Below the pieces are notes generated by a model. The model searched no databases. It worked only from the letters and a program-made list of their open reading frames with translations, and was not told the DNA's origin. The position numbers and the translations under genes were made by a program. Source: CAWDVH01 sp963805705 (GTDB lineage: Bacteria > Actinomycetota > Actinomycetes > Streptosporangiales > Streptosporangiaceae). Taken from it: 64,000 nucleotides of DNA. This document shows, piece after piece, positions 60,941-64,000 of the stretch. The DNA is taken from NCBI GenBank assembly GCA_963805705.1, contig CAWDVH010000004.1, forward strand, positions 1,054,001-1,118,000, written 5' to 3'. Within the stretch, counting starts at the first letter, position 1. Each line of letters opens with the position of its first letter.

Positions 60941-62248
60941 TTACCCGCCGACCGCGAGGTAGCCGTTGGCCTGCTGCGCCGCGGAGTTCAGCGCCGCCTG
61001 CGGCGTGGCCTGGCCGAGCAGCGAGGCGACGACCTCCCGGCCGAGCGCCGCGGACAGCCGCGGGTACTGGGCGATCTGCGGCCGGGCCTGCAGCACGTTC
61101 TGCAGGTTGCTGGCGAACAGGCCCGCGCCCGGGTACTTCTTGTTGAATTCGTCGAACCCGGGCAGTTTCTGCACCGACACGCGGGTGGGCAGGTCGCTGG
61201 TGGCCAGCGAGTTCTTCAGCAGGTTCGACGGCGAGGTCAGGAAGCGCAGGAATTCCAGCGAGGCGCTCACCCTGGCCGCGCCGTTGTTGAAGACCACCCA
61301 GTTATCTGGCCCGGAGATGGTCTGGTGGCTGCCGCCGGGATCGAAGGAGGGCATGATCTGCACGCCGTAGTGCACGTCGGGGAAGCTGGACAGGTCCCAC
61401 GGGCCAGTAATGATCATGCCGAGCTTGCCGGAGTTGAACAGGCTCTCGCTCGTCCCGGCGTCGGGGTGGAAGTCCAGGTAGAGCGAGTGCGCCTGCTGCA
61501 TCTGCTGCAGCTGCGTCAGCGCCCTGACCCCGGCGGGGGAGTTGAACGTGGCCTTGGTGTGGTTGGAGTTGACGATGCTGCCGCCGGCCTCCCAGAGCAT
61601 GGCCTCGTACTCCCAGACGGTGGTCTCGCTGCCGTCAGCGGGGAAGGTGAGGCCGAAGATCTTGTTGGCCGGATCGGAGATGGCCTTCGCGTCGGCCGCC
61701 AGCTCGCTCCAGGTCCAGTTCGGCCCCGGCGGGGTCAGGTGGTGCTGGGCGAACAGGGTCTTGTTGTAGACCACCGCCAGGTTATCGACCAGCGCCGGGA
61801 TGCCGAGTACCTTGCCGTTGACCGTCGCCACGTCCCGCTCGCCGGGGACGAAATCGTTCCAGCCGTACTTGGGCTGCTTCACGATCTGGGTCAGGTCGAC
61901 GACCTTGGCGGCCTGGGCGATCTGCGGCATGTTCGTCCCGTACTGATACGAGATATCGGGCTGCTCGCCGCCTTGCAGCGCGACCGTCACCTTCTGCAGC
62001 GCGTTGTCGTTGTTGACGTACTCCATCGTGATGTGGATCTTCGGGTGCAGCCGGGTGAACTCGGCGACCAGGCCCTTCAGCGACTCGTACTCGGCTCCCT
62101 GGCTCGGCGGCGGCGGTGGGGTGTAGCCCATCCACAGCACGAGATTCACCACGCCATTGGGCCCGGTGGAGCCGGTGCCGCTACCCGACCCGCACGCGGC
62201 CACTACCAGTGCCAGCGCCACGACGGCTGCCAGACCGAACCTTTTCAT
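60941..62248 (-). CDS. Sugar-binding lipoprotein of an ABC importer
   Basis: A 435-residue extracellular solute-binding protein (family 1). The lipoprotein signal ends VVAACGSGSG, with Cys19 as the lipidation site. Mature regions VNLVLWMGYT, GEQPDISYQYGTNMPQIAQA and WTWSELAADAKAISDP are typical of oligosaccharide-binding proteins. It captures the sugar and passes it to the two permeases. I chose ATG 62248 (GAGGGG upstream). Convenient neighbours: permease genes begin 4 bases later. Confidence 0.93.
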   Translation of the reverse strand: MKRFGLAAVVALALVVAACGSGSGTGSTGPNGVVNLVLWMGYTPPPPPSQGAEYESLKGLVAEFTRLHPKIHITMEYVNNDNALQKVTVALQGGEQPDISYQYGTNMPQIAQAAKVVDLTQIVKQPKYGWNDFVPGERDVATVNGKVLGIPALVDNLAVVYNKTLFAQHHLTPPGPNWTWSELAADAKAISDPANKIFGLTFPADGSETTVWEYEAMLWEAGGSIVNSNHTKATFNSPAGVRALTQLQQMQQAHSLYLDFHPDAGTSESLFNSGKLGMIITGPWDLSSFPDVHYGVQIMPSFDPGGSHQTISGPDNWVVFNNGAARVSASLEFLRFLTSPSNLLKNSLATSDLPTRVSVQKLPGFDEFNKKYPGAGLFASNLQNVLQARPQIAQYPRLSAALGREVVASLLGQATPQAALNSAAQQANGYLAVGG

Positions 62249-62412
62249 CTTCGGACCCCTCGCCACGCTCCTGCTCGGCTGCCGCCCGCTGGCTCCGGCG
62301 TTCCGGGATACGGATTGCCATTCTGCCGTAGCGGTGGGCCGATTCTCCCCCCGTGCCCGCCGGGCGTCAAGGAGCTGAGCCGGCTCGCTTCGCGGCGGCG
62401 GGCCGGCTCAGC

Positions 62413-63348
62413 TCAGGGTTGCAGCAGGGCCTTCACCGGATGCAGGCCGCCGTTCATGAGCCGGGTGAAGATCTCGGCGCCCGCCGACAGCGGATAGCTG
62501 GAGGTCCAGCTCAGGTCGCGGCCGGCGATCAGGTCCACGGCCTCGCCGAATTCCTCGTCGCTGTAGGCGAAGGAGCCCAGGATCCGCTTCTCGCCGCGGA
62601 TCAGCGCCTGCGCGTCGAACCCGGCGGCCGGCTCGGCCAGGCCCAGCCAGACCGCGACGCCACCGGGACGCTGGTGGTCCACCGACTGGGCCCGGGTGGC
62701 GGCGGTGCCGACGGCGTCGATGACCACGTCATACTCGCCCTCGAGCACCGGCCCGGTGACGGTGGCGCCGAGGCGGCTGGCCGCGGCCAGCCGCTCCGGC
62801 GACAGGTCGGTCACGTCCACCCGCTCGGCTCCGCCCGCCAGCGCCGTGAGCAGGCAGACCAGGCCGATGGCTCCGCAGCCGAGCACCGCCACCCGCGCCC
62901 CGGCCGGGCGTCCGGCGATACTCCAGGCGTGCACGGCGTTGGCCGCTGGTTCCACGATGGCCGCCGCGTCGAAGCTCAGCCCGCCGGGCACCGGCCGCAG
63001 CGCCGAGACCGGCACCGCCACCCGCTCGGCGAAGCCGCCAGGGCGGTGGACCCCGATGAGCTGCCGCTGGCGGCACACGTGCCGCAGCCCGCGCTGGCAC
63101 AAGTCACATTCGCCGCAGGACAGGATCGGGTTGATGACCACCGGGTGGCCGTCGTCGCTGACGCCGGCGAACTCGTGGCCCATGATCAGGGGCGGCACCC
63201 GGAAGCCCGGATGGCGGACCCCGTGCAGCTCGCTGCCGCAGATGCCGGCCGAGCGCACGTGGATCAGGACATCGCCGTCGGCCACGACCGGTTCGGCTAC
63301 GTCCTGCATATCGACGGTGCCTGGCCCGGTGAAGACGAGCGCCTTCAT
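62413..63348 (-). CDS. Zinc-dependent alcohol/polyol dehydrogenase
   Basis: A 311-residue medium-chain dehydrogenase. AGICGSELHG and MGHEFAGV supply the catalytic zinc site, ILSCGECDLCQRGLRHVC the structural zinc Cys set, and VAVLGCGAIGLVC binds NAD. It resembles threonine/sorbitol-type dehydrogenases that oxidise a sugar hydroxyl. It is upstream of the sugar-binding protein gene in the same direction and downstream of the SMP-30 gene, which suits oxidation of the released sugar to a lactone. Confidence 0.9.
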   Translation of the reverse strand: MKALVFTGPGTVDMQDVAEPVVADGDVLIHVRSAGICGSELHGVRHPGFRVPPLIMGHEFAGVSDDGHPVVINPILSCGECDLCQRGLRHVCRQRQLIGVHRPGGFAERVAVPVSALRPVPGGLSFDAAAIVEPAANAVHAWSIAGRPAGARVAVLGCGAIGLVCLLTALAGGAERVDVTDLSPERLAAASRLGATVTGPVLEGEYDVVIDAVGTAATRAQSVDHQRPGGVAVWLGLAEPAAGFDAQALIRGEKRILGSFAYSDEEFGEAVDLIAGRDLSWTSSYPLSAGAEIFTRLMNGGLHPVKALLQP

Positions 63349-63423
63349 CCCGGGCCGCCGCCCGCGAGTACCCCGGTCATCCGCGGCATTTCCACGACTA
63401 CCTCCGTATCAGCAGGCTGAGAC

Positions 63424-64000
63424 TCAGCCGCGGTAGGGATGAGTGGCCAGACCTGCAACCGGGGCCGGGCAGGTGAACAGCGCCCCGGCCGAGCGGCCCG
63501 GCCCGTCCGCCGTTGTGATGTAGAGCTGATCCAGGCCCGGCCCGCCGAACGCCAGGCTGGTGACGCGAGCCGCGGGCAGCTCCGCGACGCCGGTCCGCCG
63601 GCCATCGGGACTGAAGCGCTGGACCACGCCGCCGCCCCACACCGCGACCCAGACCCCGCCGCGGGCGTCCACGGCCAGGCCGTCCGGCACCACATCGCCC
63701 TCGCCCAGGCCGGCCAGCGGCCGGCGGCCGCTGATCGCTCCGGTCGCCGGGTCATAGTCGAGCACGTCGACCCGGTGAGCCAGGGAGTCGACGTAGTACA
63801 TCAGCCGGTTATCGGGGCTCCAGCCGATCCCGTTGGAGATGCCCACCCCGGTGATGAGCTGGGTGACGCTATGGTCGGGATCCAGCCGGTAGAGCGCACC
63901 CTGGCCCGGCGTCTCATCGGCGGCCATGGTGCCGGCGTAGAGGCGCCCGGCCCGGTCGCACGCGCCGTCGTTCATGTGATTTCCCGGCTTGTCCGGCTCG
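63424..64000 (-). CDS. SMP-30/gluconolactonase-family protein, partial
   Basis: The C-terminal 192 residues or so of a beta-propeller lactonase; the gene continues past the right edge. NDGACDRAGRLYAG is the conserved metal-binding stretch, and SNGIGWSPDNRLMYYVDS followed by PDGLAVDARGGVWVAVWG the other family motifs. SMP-30 enzymes open sugar lactones. Next to a sugar dehydrogenase it would complete oxidation of a sugar to its aldonic acid. The gap to the next gene (about 75 bases) suggests one operon. Confidence 0.9.
   Translation of the reverse strand, partial: EPDKPGNHMNDGACDRAGRLYAGTMAADETPGQGALYRLDPDHSVTQLITGVGISNGIGWSPDNRLMYYVDSLAHRVDVLDYDPATGAISGRRPLAGLGEGDVVPDGLAVDARGGVWVAVWGGGVVQRFSPDGRRTGVAELPAARVTSLAFGGPGLDQLYITTADGPGRSAGALFTCPAPVAGLATHPYRG

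Overview
The window is very GC-rich DNA (roughly 70% GC, strong G/C third-position bias, many GTG starts and ATGA/GTGA gene overlaps) from an actinobacterium. A PaaX-controlled box (benzoyl-CoA epoxidation) operon, a DUF6458 membrane protein, a PPOX-fold flavin/F420-type oxidoreductase, DrrAB- and MMPL-type exporters and several secreted glycoside hydrolases fit a soil actinomycete. I cannot fix the genus from sequence alone; a Streptosporangiales-like organism is a guess. No rRNA, tRNA, IS element or CRISPR array was seen.

Layout. 0-0.5 kb: the C-terminal end of a polymorphic (CdiA-CT-like) toxin overlapping a probable immunity gene. 0.5-7.7 kb: assorted housekeeping and accessory genes (PPOX protein, two methyltransferases, an SDR gene split by a 16-bp tandem duplication, a Na+/H+ antiporter, an NTF2-like protein, a secreted protein, a GH12 endoglucanase). 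7.7-14 kb: a TetR-controlled catabolic operon with a class II aldolase, an in-frame PfkB-kinase/class III aminotransferase fusion, an APC permease and a D-2-hydroxyacid dehydrogenase. 14-21 kb: a minus-strand aromatic operon (PaaX regulator, boxC, boxB, benzoate-CoA ligase, amidohydrolase), followed by proS on the plus strand. 23.4-29.4 kb: an omega-amino-acid catabolic module (two class III aminotransferases, Lrp regulator, NAD epimerase-like protein, MmsA). 29.4-36.5 kb: CPA2 antiporter, GNAT, haloalkane dehalogenase-like hydrolase, and a PadR-controlled LiaF-like/DrrAB exporter operon with a dense CTAG operator field. 36.5-47.2 kb: SGNH esterase, AlkZ/YcaQ-like DNA glycosylase preceded by a uvrA relic, GH3 beta-glucosidase, MMPL exporter divergent from a two-component system plus a DUF4097-type repeat protein. 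47.2-54.8 kb: MTHFR-like/MocR pair, two methyltransferases, gene relics (tyrosine phosphatase, prolyl iminopeptidase), hemolysin III, aldo/keto reductase and an MmyB-type regulator. 54.7-64 kb: a minus-strand carbohydrate operon (SMP-30, Zn-alcohol dehydrogenase, sugar-binding lipoprotein, two permeases, MsmK-type ATPase, GH4 and GH114).

How the genes may work together. The most coherent candidate for a new system is the last one: GH114 (endo-alpha-1,4-polygalactosaminidase family) with GH4, a CUT1 ABC importer, a sugar dehydrogenase and a lactonase suggests uptake and oxidation of alpha-linked galactose/galactosamine polymers. The box operon gives aerobic benzoyl-CoA degradation but lacks boxA and boxD in this window. 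The kinase-aminotransferase fusion with aldolase and permease looks like an amino-compound pathway of unknown substrate.

Two features recur across the window. Short tandem duplications (8-24 bp units) sit at or just after the stop codons of many genes, and one of them breaks a gene. Single-base frame breaks in GC runs split the GH114 signal peptide from its enzyme and interrupt one ABC permease; these may be real decay or assembly errors.
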